Source of the DNA: Acetofilamentum sp.
GTDB lineage: Bacteria > Bacteroidota > Bacteroidia > Bacteroidales > JAADGE01
Length of the DNA: 9,872 nt
Assembly: GCA_020720705.1 (NCBI GenBank)
Contig: DYOJ01000061.1
Span: 1-9,872, forward strand
Direction: 5' to 3'
Shown one piece after another: positions 1 through 6,427 of this stretch (position 1 is its first letter; each line of letters opens with the position of its first letter). The notes beneath the pieces were generated by a model. It ran no database searches. It was not told where the DNA came from and saw only the letters and a program-made list of their open reading frames with translations. A program made the translations under genes and the position numbers.

Positions 1-1
1 A

Positions 2-139
2 TAGTTCTACTTTACGAAGTTATGCCGGCAAAAGAAAAGCGTGGACGCTTATTGCATTTTCTATTTGCGTTTAGCGTCCACGCTAAACTATTCTAAGCAC
101 AAACTTTGCCGAAATCTTTAACTTCGTAAAGTCGAAATA
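2..139. repeat. Nested inverted-repeat element in an intergenic region
   Basis: The outer arms are a perfect 14-base inverted repeat (9-22 with 119-132). They extend with two mismatches to about 21 bases (2-22 with 119-139). Inside lies a perfect 12-base inverted repeat (38-49, AGCGTGGACGCT, with 73-84, AGCGTCCACGCT). Each inner arm is itself close to a palindrome: 37-42/45-50 around GG, and a 9-base pair of arms 69-77/80-88 around CC. No reading frame of note lies inside. The arrangement resembles a small non-autonomous mobile repeat (MITE-like) or a structured 3' region downstream of the OmpA-like gene. The left end touches the window edge, so target-site duplications cannot be judged. The repeats are seen directly; the MITE idea is inference. 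Confidence 0.6.
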
Positions 140-163
140 GTCAAATTTTAAATTGACAAATTT

Positions 164-187
164 TCTTGATACTTATGTCTTGATACT
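164..187. repeat. Short direct repeat, TCTTGATACT twice
   Basis: The ten bases TCTTGATACT occur at 164-173 and again at 178-187, followed by further ATACT units. This lies just past the stop codon of the minus-strand OmpA-like gene. No function is evident; it may be slippage-derived low-complexity sequence. Confidence 0.4.
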
Positions 188-215
188 AAATACTAATACT
201 CGCTGAATAGTTACT

Positions 216-1130
216 TTATTTGTTCATTAAATCGTAAAGTGAATTTAATTTGGGAACCAAAATAATTTCGATACGTCTGTTTTTTTGTTTTCCTTCCGGG
301 CTTGAATTGTCCGCTACAGGCTTGTGCATGCCTCGTCCGGACGCAGTGATGCGTTCGGGAAGGATTTTTGTGTTTTCCGTCAAAATTTGAACTACCGAAA
401 GTGCTCGCTCGTTGCTCAGTTTCCAATTGAAGGCATCGGCACCTACATTGTCGGTGTGTCCCTCTATTAAAATTTCTGTTTCGATATTGGTTTCCAATAT
501 TTTGCCCAATTTGATAATAGCTTCTTTTCCGCGTTTGTCAATGGCAGAACTTCCGGACTTAAACAGCAATTTTTCTTCCATCGCAACATACACTTTCCCG
601 TCTTTGATATAAACATTGAGTTCACTTGCATCGAAACTTTTTAGTGCTTCGTTTAGAATCTTTTTCAAGTTTGCGGCTTCATCTTTATTTTTTTCAATCA
701 TTTGTTCCAGTTGAGCCAAACGATTTTGCTTTACAAGCAGGATTTGTTGCAAAGAGTCAATTTGGCGGTTACGTTTTTTTTGTTCTGCATCTTTTTCGTT
801 GAGTCTTTTTTCAACTTCGGTCAATTTCTTTCGCTCAGCTTCATAATTCGAGATTGCTTTGCGGAGCGAAGTGCTCAAATTTAAAGTATCGGCAGATAAT
901 CGTTTAATTTCCGCAGAAACAGAATCTATCCAATACTCTTTTTGCTTGGCATCGCGGGCATAAATTTGCCTGTGTTTGTTGTAATCGTCCCTTGTTGAAT
1001 TTAATACAACTGACAATGAATCAATAGTTTTATTTCTTTGAGCATCTAAGGCTTCAAATTTTTTTTTGCTCACCATGCAAGATGTACTTAAGGTGATGCC
1101 GAAGAGGATAAAAATGAAGATTTTTGACAT
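216..1130 (-). CDS. OmpA-family peptidoglycan-binding lipoprotein
   Basis: A 304-residue protein predicted to sit at the outer membrane and tether it to peptidoglycan. Residues 1-17 form a hydrophobic lipoprotein signal ending in LSTSC, with Cys18 as the probable lipidated residue. Residues 25-165 are charged and heptad-like, a predicted coiled coil that could span periplasm. Residues 177-295 form an OmpA C-terminal domain: the motif GHTDNVG gives Asp227 and LSNERA gives Arg242, 15 residues apart as for the diaminopimelate-binding pair in OmpA proteins, and NRRIEI lies near the end. The frame stays open upstream to 1340, but the start at 1130 is chosen because it creates the lipoprotein signal and lies 33 bases below a TACTTTTG promoter element. 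The longer form would read the neighbouring gene's repeat on the wrong strand. The family is clear; the exact role is inferred. Confidence 0.9.
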   Translation of the reverse strand: MSKIFIFILFGITLSTSCMVSKKKFEALDAQRNKTIDSLSVVLNSTRDDYNKHRQIYARDAKQKEYWIDSVSAEIKRLSADTLNLSTSLRKAISNYEAERKKLTEVEKRLNEKDAEQKKRNRQIDSLQQILLVKQNRLAQLEQMIEKNKDEAANLKKILNEALKSFDASELNVYIKDGKVYVAMEEKLLFKSGSSAIDKRGKEAIIKLGKILETNIETEILIEGHTDNVGADAFNWKLSNERALSVVQILTENTKILPERITASGRGMHKPVADNSSPEGKQKNRRIEIILVPKLNSLYDLMNK

Positions 1131-1154
1131 AATATCGAATATCAGAAAAATGTG

Positions 1155-1162
1155 TATCTTCG
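1155..1162 (+). promoter_or_regulatory. Candidate -7 element for the 1198 gene
   Basis: TATCTTCG matches the Bacteroidota -7 consensus TAnnTTTG at all but one position and lies about 35 bases before the start codon at 1198. No convincing -33 TTTG is found at the usual distance, so this is a weak call. Confidence 0.25.
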
Positions 1163-1170
1163 CAAAAGTA
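1163..1170 (-). promoter_or_regulatory. Candidate -7 element for the OmpA-like gene
   Basis: Read on the minus strand this is TACTTTTG, a full match to TAnnTTTG. It predicts a leader of roughly 25-30 bases before the lipoprotein start at 1130 and thereby supports that start. It directly abuts the plus-strand candidate at 1155-1162. No clear -33 box is visible. Confidence 0.45.
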
Positions 1171-1197
1171 TTTACATTTAAGTTATTTAAAAAATAA

Positions 1198-2352
1198 ATG
1201 AGACGTATTATCGTGTATTTTATCGTGTATTTTATCGTGTATTTTCTGTTTACTGTGTTGATATTTGCAAAACTTGAAGCACAAAATATCGAAGGACAAG
1301 TTGTGCAATATTCTGATAAACAAGGTATTCCTTTCGCCACTGTCGCCGTGGACGGTTCGGCTGTCGGGGTGGTTTGTGATTTTGAGGGGAAATTTCTGTT
1401 GGAGATTCCGGGTTCAATGGTATCAAAAAAAATCTCTGTTTCATGTGTAGGCTATAAAACTAAATTTTTCGAGTTAAAACAATTTTTGAATAAATCGGAT
1501 ATTATTTTTGAATTGGATGCCGAAAATGTCGGAATTGAAGAAGTGGTGGTCGAAGAAAAATCATTGTTAGCGTATTCCGTGATAAAAATGTTGTCGGCTT
1601 CAATTTCGGAAAATTATCCGAACATGGCTTATAATTATGAATTTTCAGGGACTGAAGAGTTGAAATTTTCAGGAGCAAAAGATAAAACAACAGATTTTTA
1701 TTTAGAACTATCAGACAGTAAGGGATATAAAAGAATGAATCCCTTGGCTGATTATCAGACCATAGGATACAACATAAAATCGGTAACCCGAAATTACGAG
1801 GTAAATAACCTCAACGGCGGTGTTCTGAATTTAGACGATATAATAGAAACAGACTTGGTTCGATACCGTTCTAATGTTACAGATGTCAATCAGTTACATT
1901 TGTTTAATTTTGAGATAAAAAAAGATACCAAATATCTGAATCTACCGGCTTGGGAGCTTGAGTTTTTCGCTTTGATTCCGGATTTTAAATCAACAGGTAT
2001 CAGCAGTTGCGAAAAATATAGCGGAAAATTAATTGTCCTAAAAAATAATCACGAACTTGTTTATGCGGAAATTTTTTCAATATCGTCAGCCCACAGCGGA
2101 TTGACCGAAAATTTGTTTGCCGATAATAACAGCCTTTTTACCGATTTGTTATCGGTTGAAACTCACCGAACAGTGAGATATGCTAAACATAATAGCAAAT
2201 ACGTTCCTTCGGAAATAATTGTAGAACAGACGTTTAAGTATTCCAAACAAAACCAACTACAACCGATTTCTCGCAAAATTAAATTATTATTGAAAAACTA
2301 CACGACAACAAATCCAAAGATTTTTCAAACTCGAACTTTTTTTATTTTGTAA
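1198..2352 (+). CDS. Exported protein with carboxypeptidase-regulatory-like domain
   Basis: A 384-residue protein of unknown function. Residues 1-28 form a long hydrophobic signal peptide that includes three exact IVYF units (residues 5-16) and ends in LEAQN, a plausible cleavage site. Residues about 30-110 look like the CarboxypepD_reg-like beta-sandwich that begins many Bacteroidota TonB-dependent and surface proteins: the IPFATV and DFEGKF motifs and the CVGY turn are in the expected order, followed by an acidic IEEVVV strand. The remaining ~270 residues are beta-rich, with no TonB-dependent barrel or catalytic motif that I recognise. The length fits stand-alone 'carboxypeptidase-like regulatory domain' proteins rather than a SusC-type receptor. 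It diverges from the OmpA-like gene. The start is the only Met before the signal peptide, with an in-frame TAA just upstream. Envelope location is inferred from the signal peptide. Confidence 0.8.
   Translation: MRRIIVYFIVYFIVYFLFTVLIFAKLEAQNIEGQVVQYSDKQGIPFATVAVDGSAVGVVCDFEGKFLLEIPGSMVSKKISVSCVGYKTKFFELKQFLNKSDIIFELDAENVGIEEVVVEEKSLLAYSVIKMLSASISENYPNMAYNYEFSGTEELKFSGAKDKTTDFYLELSDSKGYKRMNPLADYQTIGYNIKSVTRNYEVNNLNGGVLNLDDIIETDLVRYRSNVTDVNQLHLFNFEIKKDTKYLNLPAWELEFFALIPDFKSTGISSCEKYSGKLIVLKNNHELVYAEIFSISSAHSGLTENLFADNNSLFTDLLSVETHRTVRYAKHNSKYVPSEIIVEQTFKYSKQNQLQPISRKIKLLLKNYTTTNPKIFQTRTFFIL
1210..1245 (+). repeat. 12-base tandem repeat, three exact copies, in signal peptide
   Basis: ATCGTGTATTTT is repeated exactly at 1210-1221, 1222-1233 and 1234-1245, in frame as residues 5-16 (IVYF three times). 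Because the unit is four codons long, gain or loss of a copy would lengthen or shorten the hydrophobic core of the signal peptide without a frameshift. Confidence 0.9.
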
Positions 2353-2370
2353 AAAATAGTCAAAAATCAA

Positions 2371-2403
2371 TTTGTCGAATCCGGAAAAATATGTAAATTG
2401 TGC
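2371..2403 (+). promoter_or_regulatory. Possible promoter for the PspA-like gene
   Basis: TTTG at 2371-2374 is followed, 19 bases later, by TAAATTGTGC at 2394-2403. The latter resembles but does not fully match TAnnTTTG. The spacing fits the phylum's -33/-7 arrangement, and the start codon follows at 2422. Confidence 0.3.
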
Positions 2404-2421
2404 AAAAATAAATTTTGAACT

Positions 2422-3093
2422 ATGAGCTATCTCAAAAAATTATATGACATCGGCGAAGAGAAAGTCAATCTTCTCAGACGCAAGCAAACCAACCCGTTGC
2501 ATGATTTTGAACTCGCTTTACAATCGTTGCGAGACGATATGTCGCAAGCGATGAAACAAACTGCTGAATATCAAGCTCTTAAAATTCGTTCTGAAAGCGA
2601 TTTGTCAGAATACAAACGCCGTTCGGAAGAGTTTGAGCGACAGGCAGAACATATACTTTCGGCAAGTTTGACGGCATCGCAACCGGAAACAGTTGAAAAA
2701 GCTGCCGCCCATGCACTATCCTTGAAACGTATGTATGTTGAGAAAACTGCCGTGCTCAATGCACAAATGAAGGATGTGGACGAAAAAATTAATTATTTGA
2801 AAACAAGCATTGAGCAAATGCAAATCCGCATTGAACATTACGAAAAGGAATACGTTTTTTTGAAATCAAAATATGACCAATCAAAAATAAACCGTGTTGA
2901 ATATGAGGATGTTTCAGATACAGACCAAAAGTTTGAATATTTAAAAAACAAGCTCGAAACCATGTCCGAAGAATATTCAAAATTGGACAGCTTGGCTGAT
3001 GACTTGTATCTGGCTGACAAGCACATACATGATGCCGAAATCCAAAACGAATTGGAAGCTCTCAAATTAAAAATCACTCCGCGCAGGTCGTAA
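2422..3093 (+). CDS. PspA/IM30-family coiled-coil protein
   Basis: A 223-residue, almost entirely helical, charged protein without a signal peptide. Its length matches PspA/IM30 (about 220 residues; ESCRT-III superfamily), and the family's order of features is visible. There is a short amphipathic start (residues 1-20), then NPLHDFELAL (24-33), comparable to the DP.....L stretch opening helix 1 of PspA. A long helical hairpin follows with AAAHALSLKRMY near its turn (residues 94-105), and a last helix reads IQNELEALKLKI (207-218), much like the C-terminal end of PspA. Such proteins coat and stabilise the cytoplasmic membrane under stress. No pspF, pspB or pspC homologue is adjacent. It ends 15 bases from the convergent Omp85 gene. 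The family call rests on pattern; a generic coiled-coil protein is the alternative. Confidence 0.7.
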   Translation: MSYLKKLYDIGEEKVNLLRRKQTNPLHDFELALQSLRDDMSQAMKQTAEYQALKIRSESDLSEYKRRSEEFERQAEHILSASLTASQPETVEKAAAHALSLKRMYVEKTAVLNAQMKDVDEKINYLKTSIEQMQIRIEHYEKEYVFLKSKYDQSKINRVEYEDVSDTDQKFEYLKNKLETMSEEYSKLDSLADDLYLADKHIHDAEIQNELEALKLKITPRRS

Positions 3094-3108
3094 GCCAAAC
3101 ATTCATAC

Positions 3109-4533
3109 TCAGAAAGGAGCATTGATGTGAAAAAAGAAATGACGCTCGCCTAAATGATTCCACGAGTAATCAAATCTTAGGAGTTTGTCGTAATAGGTCA
3201 GGATGTTTAAGCTTAAGCCGGAACTATACAGAAACTCATTTGCCAATTTGTTGTGTTTCATGTAGTCGGGGTCTGTATTTTTGACATAAGCCACATCGGC
3301 AAACGCACCGATATAGATAGTTATGTGAACTTTGCTGAATTTTTCAAACGGGATATAAGGGATACTGAAAACAGTTTTTGGCAAAAGTTCAAAGTTAAAA
3401 CTGTTGTTGTTCAGAATAAAATCTGTCCCGTGAATAACATAGTATTCGTAACCGCGAATGTTGAAATCTGTTCCTAAAGCATCTTGCAAATAAAAGGGTA
3501 GGGTAGAGCCGTAAGTTTTTTTTGCAGCAAGGTGGTTGCCGAGTACAAACCGTTTTCCTATTCCTGTAAAAAATGAGACCTGTGGGCGAATATGAATAAA
3601 ATTTATATTACTTTCAGAAAACAACCCAAGCCCCGTGCCCTGCAAAAAAAAGCGTATTTTATAGCCCGAAACCGGAAAAATCCGCGAATTGCGAGTATCT
3701 TTATCATAAATGTATCTAAGATATACGTATCTGGACAGGTCGTTCACTCCTGAAAAGTATTTTTTATTTACATCGAATAATGTATCTGCCGCATGGCGCA
3801 GCTCAAAAGCTGTTCCCGCAATGTGTTGCTCGCCCGGTTTTATTCTGTGATAGTATTCGCCGGATATTTGCATGACATCCGTGATGAATTCGCCTTGCAG
3901 TTTTAATTGTTTAAACTTATCATTTTCAACAATATACGGAGTCTCATTTCGTTTGTAATATTTGAAAAATATACTTGCTCCGTTTTTTCTTTTTTTGTCA
4001 AAATAGATATTTCGATATGCAAAACTCACCTGTTTATCATAACCGTAAACGAACATGCCTGAGATATTTTCATTCTGTCCTCTGAAATTGTATTTTTCAA
4101 GCCCGACACCGACTCTAATTCTTGTCCAATCTTTTTCTTTGAGCCAAACATTCAAATTTCGGTCGGCATAAGTTGCTGTAAATATCGGCATAAGGTACCA
4201 TCTCTCTACAACGTGAATGTGTATGGCAATGTTTTGTAAATCAAGAGTATCCGGCGTTATTGTAACAAAATTGAAAAGCGGCAGTTTTTCTAAATTGTGC
4301 TTACTTTCCGTCAAAACTGAACTTAAATTATTGCTGCAAACAGAGTCTCCGCGCTCAAAACTGAGTTCACGTTCAATAACTTGCGGTTTTGTGGTTTTAT
4401 TACCGCTGAAAGTTATCTCGGAAATGTAAAATTTATCCGGACAATTTTGTGCAACCGAATTCGTGAACCCGAAAATCAATATCATCCAAAACAAGGTGGC
4501 TAAAAAACGAGTATTCAGATTGGAAACTTGCAC
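3109..4533 (-). CDS. Short Omp85-family outer-membrane protein (BamA/TamA-like, one POTRA)
   Basis: A 474-residue protein predicted to be an outer-membrane beta barrel. Residues 1-29 form a signal peptide (ending SVAQ). Residues about 35-110 fit a single POTRA domain: FYISEITFSGNKTTKPQVI, then the helix with ERELSFERGD and an IHIHVVE strand. Residues about 115-474 alternate as barrel strands and end in a terminal Phe (INAPF), the usual barrel signature. FNIRGYEYY (357-365) carries the conserved (V/I)RG(F/Y) motif of the Omp85 lid loop. BamA usually has five POTRAs and TamA three, so this is a reduced member of unknown cargo. The start is GTG at 4533; its G is also the last base of the upstream gene's TAG (TAGTG), suggesting translational coupling. 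The next Met, residue 17, would destroy the signal peptide. It is the last gene of a three-gene operon. Confidence 0.85.
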   Translation of the reverse strand: MQVSNLNTRFLATLFWMILIFGFTNSVAQNCPDKFYISEITFSGNKTTKPQVIERELSFERGDSVCSNNLSSVLTESKHNLEKLPLFNFVTITPDTLDLQNIAIHIHVVERWYLMPIFTATYADRNLNVWLKEKDWTRIRVGVGLEKYNFRGQNENISGMFVYGYDKQVSFAYRNIYFDKKRKNGASIFFKYYKRNETPYIVENDKFKQLKLQGEFITDVMQISGEYYHRIKPGEQHIAGTAFELRHAADTLFDVNKKYFSGVNDLSRYVYLRYIYDKDTRNSRIFPVSGYKIRFFLQGTGLGLFSESNINFIHIRPQVSFFTGIGKRFVLGNHLAAKKTYGSTLPFYLQDALGTDFNIRGYEYYVIHGTDFILNNNSFNFELLPKTVFSIPYIPFEKFSKVHITIYIGAFADVAYVKNTDPDYMKHNKLANEFLYSSGLSLNILTYYDKLLRFDYSWNHLGERHFFFHINAPF

Positions 4534-5276
4534 TATGTCTTAAATATTTTGTTATTTCCAAACCCGATTTTATTGAAAAAATACGACAGGGACACACTCA
4601 AAACGCCCATTCCGTATTTGATACTTCTTCTTACATTGATGGACGATGCTTCGTCAAAATATTTTGTCGGGCAGGTAATTTCCGCAACTTCGTATCCTTT
4701 GAAAAAAATTTGTGCAAGCATTTGATTATCAAATACAAAATCGTCAGAATTGATGTTGTAGTTTACATTTTTGAGAACTTCTTTTGAGAATGCCCGGTAG
4801 CCTGTATGATATTCCGAGAGCTTTTGGTTCATCATGATATTTTGAAATAAGGTCAAAAACCGGTTGGCTACATACTTATATAAAGGCATGCCTCCCTTAA
4901 GTGCGCCCTTTCCTAAAATACGCGAACCGATAACAACCGGGTAAACCTCATTGGCTATCAACCAACACATTGATTGGATAAGTTTAGGTGTATATTGATA
5001 ATCCGGATGCAACATTACAACAATATCGGCTCCGAGTTCTACAGCTTTGTTGTAACAAGATTTTTGGTTACCGCCGTATCCCGTATTTTGGTGATGTCTG
5101 ATAATGTGCTTTATACCTATCCTCAGAGCTTCATTAATCGTGTTATCTTTACTCGAATCGTCTGTCAAAATAACAAAATCAACAATATCATGCGGAATTT
5201 CCGCGTAAGTTTTTTCTAAGGTTTTTTCGGCATTGTATGCGGGCAAAACAACCGCAATTTTTTTATTATTTATCAT
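4533..5276 (-). CDS. Family 2 glycosyltransferase (polyprenyl-phosphate sugar transferase-like)
   Basis: A 247-residue GT-A fold glycosyltransferase. VVLPAYNAEKTL (9-20) is the first strand and loop of the fold, and DDSSKDNT (39-46) is the nucleotide-sugar-binding acidic motif. MLHPDYQYTP (88-97) occupies the position of the metal-binding DxD/DADLQ motif of dolichyl-phosphate mannose synthase-like enzymes, with Asp92 retained but the first acidic residue replaced. GSR (117-119), EYHTGYRAF (155-163) and FDNQM (182-186) follow in the usual order for that subgroup. No C-terminal pair of transmembrane helices is evident, although the tail (about 221-240) is hydrophobic and may associate with the membrane. 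The likely role is transfer of a sugar from a nucleotide donor to a lipid or glycan acceptor on the cytoplasmic face; donor and acceptor cannot be told. It lies 4 bases after the thioesterase gene and overlaps the Omp85 start by 1 base. Confidence 0.88.
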   Translation of the reverse strand: MINNKKIAVVLPAYNAEKTLEKTYAEIPHDIVDFVILTDDSSKDNTINEALRIGIKHIIRHHQNTGYGGNQKSCYNKAVELGADIVVMLHPDYQYTPKLIQSMCWLIANEVYPVVIGSRILGKGALKGGMPLYKYVANRFLTLFQNIMMNQKLSEYHTGYRAFSKEVLKNVNYNINSDDFVFDNQMLAQIFFKGYEVAEITCPTKYFDEASSINVRRSIKYGMGVLSVSLSYFFNKIGFGNNKIFKT

Positions 5277-5280
5277 TTGT

Positions 5281-5712
5281 TTATTCGGACAAGTTTTGTT
5301 CGTATTGGTCGAATATTTTTTTTATATCCGTCAGCAAAGCATCGGGTATCAGTTGAGGCTTCATTGTTCGTGCGTTTACGAATACAAGCGTTGTGCTGCC
5401 GATATTCAGCAGTTCGTTTTTTTCATTAAACACTTCATATTCAAAATCTATCCGCGATGCAGGTAATGTTTTCAGATAGGTCTTTACGGTCAATAAATCG
5501 TCGTAAAATGCAGGACGAATGTATTTTACATTTAATGATAATACAGGCATCAGAATGCCGTTCTCCTCCATCTTACGGTAAGACCAGCCCATCGCTCGAA
5601 TCATATCCGTACGTCCGACTTCGTAATACAGCGGATAGTTACCATAATAAACATAGCCCATCTGGTCGGTTTCTCCGTATCGCACACGTATTTTGCTTTC
5701 AGAAATTATCAT
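5281..5712 (-). CDS. Acyl-CoA thioesterase, 4-hydroxybenzoyl-CoA thioesterase (YbgC) family
   Basis: A 143-residue single hot-dog-fold protein. The signature is at the N-terminus: VRYGETDQMGYVYYGNY (10-26), with Asp16 as the catalytic acid of the 4HBT/YbgC type, followed by the long central helix (YYEVGRTDMIRAMG, 29-42). The remaining strands include the NVKYIRPAFYDD stretch (61-72). It is expected to hydrolyse acyl-CoA thioesters in the cytoplasm; the substrate is unknown. The start at 5712 is preferred over an upstream Met at 5760 because the family begins with strand 1 at about residue 5 and because a TATTTTTG promoter element lies at 5728-5735, inside the longer form. It is the first gene of the operon with the glycosyltransferase and the Omp85 protein, a pairing also reminiscent of ybgC beside the envelope tol-pal genes in proteobacteria. 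Confidence 0.9.
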   Translation of the reverse strand: MIISESKIRVRYGETDQMGYVYYGNYPLYYEVGRTDMIRAMGWSYRKMEENGILMPVLSLNVKYIRPAFYDDLLTVKTYLKTLPASRIDFEYEVFNEKNELLNIGSTTLVFVNARTMKPQLIPDALLTDIKKIFDQYEQNLSE

Positions 5713-5727
5713 CTTAAATATTTTCGA

Positions 5728-5760
5728 CAAAAATACATTTTTTTTCGTGAAAAAGACCAA
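5728..5760 (-). promoter_or_regulatory. Promoter for the thioesterase-glycosyltransferase-Omp85 operon
   Basis: On the minus strand, TTG (5760-5758) is followed after 22 bases by TATTTTTG (5735-5728), a full match to TAnnTTTG. Transcription would begin about ten bases before the start codon at 5712, implying a very short leader. Confidence 0.5.
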
Positions 5761-5790
5761 TTTGATGCAACAAATATACCATGCAACAAC

Positions 5791-5819
5791 TTTGTATGTT
5801 GATATAATTTATATCTTTG
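5791..5819 (+). promoter_or_regulatory. Promoter for methylmalonyl-CoA epimerase
   Basis: TTTG at 5791-5794, a 17-base spacer, then TATCTTTG at 5812-5819: a textbook Bacteroidota -33/-7 pair. The start codon is at 5834, so the leader should be only a few bases long. It points away from the operon promoter in the same 121-base gap. Confidence 0.65.
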
Positions 5820-5833
5820 CCAAAATCAGTTAT

Positions 5834-6235
5834 ATGAAAGTCAAGCAGATTGAACACATCGGAATTGCAGTAAAAAGTATTGCCGAGAGTCGTGTTTTTT
5901 ACGAAACTATTTTAGGATTAAACTGTTATGCAATAGAAGAAGTGCCTGAACAAAAGGTAAAAACAGCTTTTTTTCGCATCGGTGAAATTAAAATTGAATT
6001 ATTAGAACCCACCTCCCCCGACAGCCCGGTTGCAAAATTTATCGAAAAACGAGGCGAAGGGATGCACCACATTGCTTACGCTGTTGATAATACCGCCGAT
6101 GCATTGAGTTTTGCTTCAGATAAAGCTATACAACTTATTGATAATAAACCAAGAAACGGAGCTGAGCAAATGCAAATCGGATTCTTACATCCTAAATCAA
6201 CAGGTGGTGTGCTTACTGAGTTTTGCAGCAAATAA
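5834..6235 (+). CDS. mce: Methylmalonyl-CoA epimerase
   Basis: A 133-residue enzyme of the vicinal-oxygen-chelate fold that interconverts (R)- and (S)-methylmalonyl-CoA in the cytoplasm, linking succinyl-CoA and propionyl-CoA. Two beta-alpha-beta modules are visible. HIGIAV (8-13) supplies the first metal ligand, His8. KIELLEP (53-59) and EGMHHIAY (75-82) carry the central motifs, with a His ligand at 78 or 79. LTEF (127-130) supplies the C-terminal Glu129. The length matches the bacterial family (about 130-140). The frame opens earlier, at 5693, but the ATG at 5834 gives the expected N-terminus and lies just below a strong promoter, whereas an earlier start would precede that promoter. Carboxylase, decarboxylase or mutase genes, frequent partners, are not in this window. 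Confidence 0.95.
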   Translation: MKVKQIEHIGIAVKSIAESRVFYETILGLNCYAIEEVPEQKVKTAFFRIGEIKIELLEPTSPDSPVAKFIEKRGEGMHHIAYAVDNTADALSFASDKAIQLIDNKPRNGAEQMQIGFLHPKSTGGVLTEFCSK

Positions 6236-6365
6236 CTGCTGTTTGAGTGTTCACTTATAGCGATTTTTAGAACAACTTGTTTTTAAAAAAAAATTGGAAC
6301 GAAATTTGAAATTTAAAATATATCCTTTTTTTTTCAATTTTAAAGTATATCATACATTTTTTTTC

Positions 6366-6373
6366 TATTTTTG
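6366..6373 (+). promoter_or_regulatory. Candidate -7 element for the large sensor gene
   Basis: TATTTTTG matches TAnnTTTG fully and lies about 55 bases before the start at 6428. The sequence upstream (6283-6365) is rich in T and A runs, and no TTTG is placed at the right distance. A weak GAGGA (6411-6415) lies 12 bases before the start codon, far for a ribosome binding site. The rest of the 192-base gap between the epimerase and sensor genes shows nothing else. Confidence 0.4.
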
Positions 6374-6427
6374 TCGAATGTATTTCGGAAACACACTCCG
6401 AGCATAAAATGAGGATACACCTAAATT

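Noticed and set aside
69..88. Intrinsic terminator for the OmpA-like gene
   Set aside because: The stem is good (GTTTAGCGT / ACGCTAAAC) but has only two central bases, and no T-run follows on either strand. It is better treated as part of the nested repeat.
1131..1340. N-terminal extension of the OmpA-like gene on the minus strand, with a TIKY repeat
   Set aside because: It is the reverse reading of the neighbouring gene's 12-base repeat and signal peptide. The lipoprotein signal and a promoter element place the true start at 1130.
2838..3122. Antisense open frames across the PspA-like gene and other short frames inside the sensor gene
   Set aside because: They lie fully or mostly within well-supported genes, show no recognisable domain, and have low-complexity or odd composition typical of shadow frames.
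5713..5760. Longer N-terminus for the thioesterase
   Set aside because: The extra 16 residues would be encoded over the likely promoter and are not part of the hot-dog domain.
5693..5833. Longer N-terminus for methylmalonyl-CoA epimerase
   Set aside because: A strong -33/-7 promoter lies at 5791-5819, within the extension, and the enzyme family starts at the ATG at 5834.
6221..6240. Possible terminator hairpin around the epimerase stop codon (GCAG / CTGC)
   Set aside because: The stem has only four base pairs and there is no following T-run.
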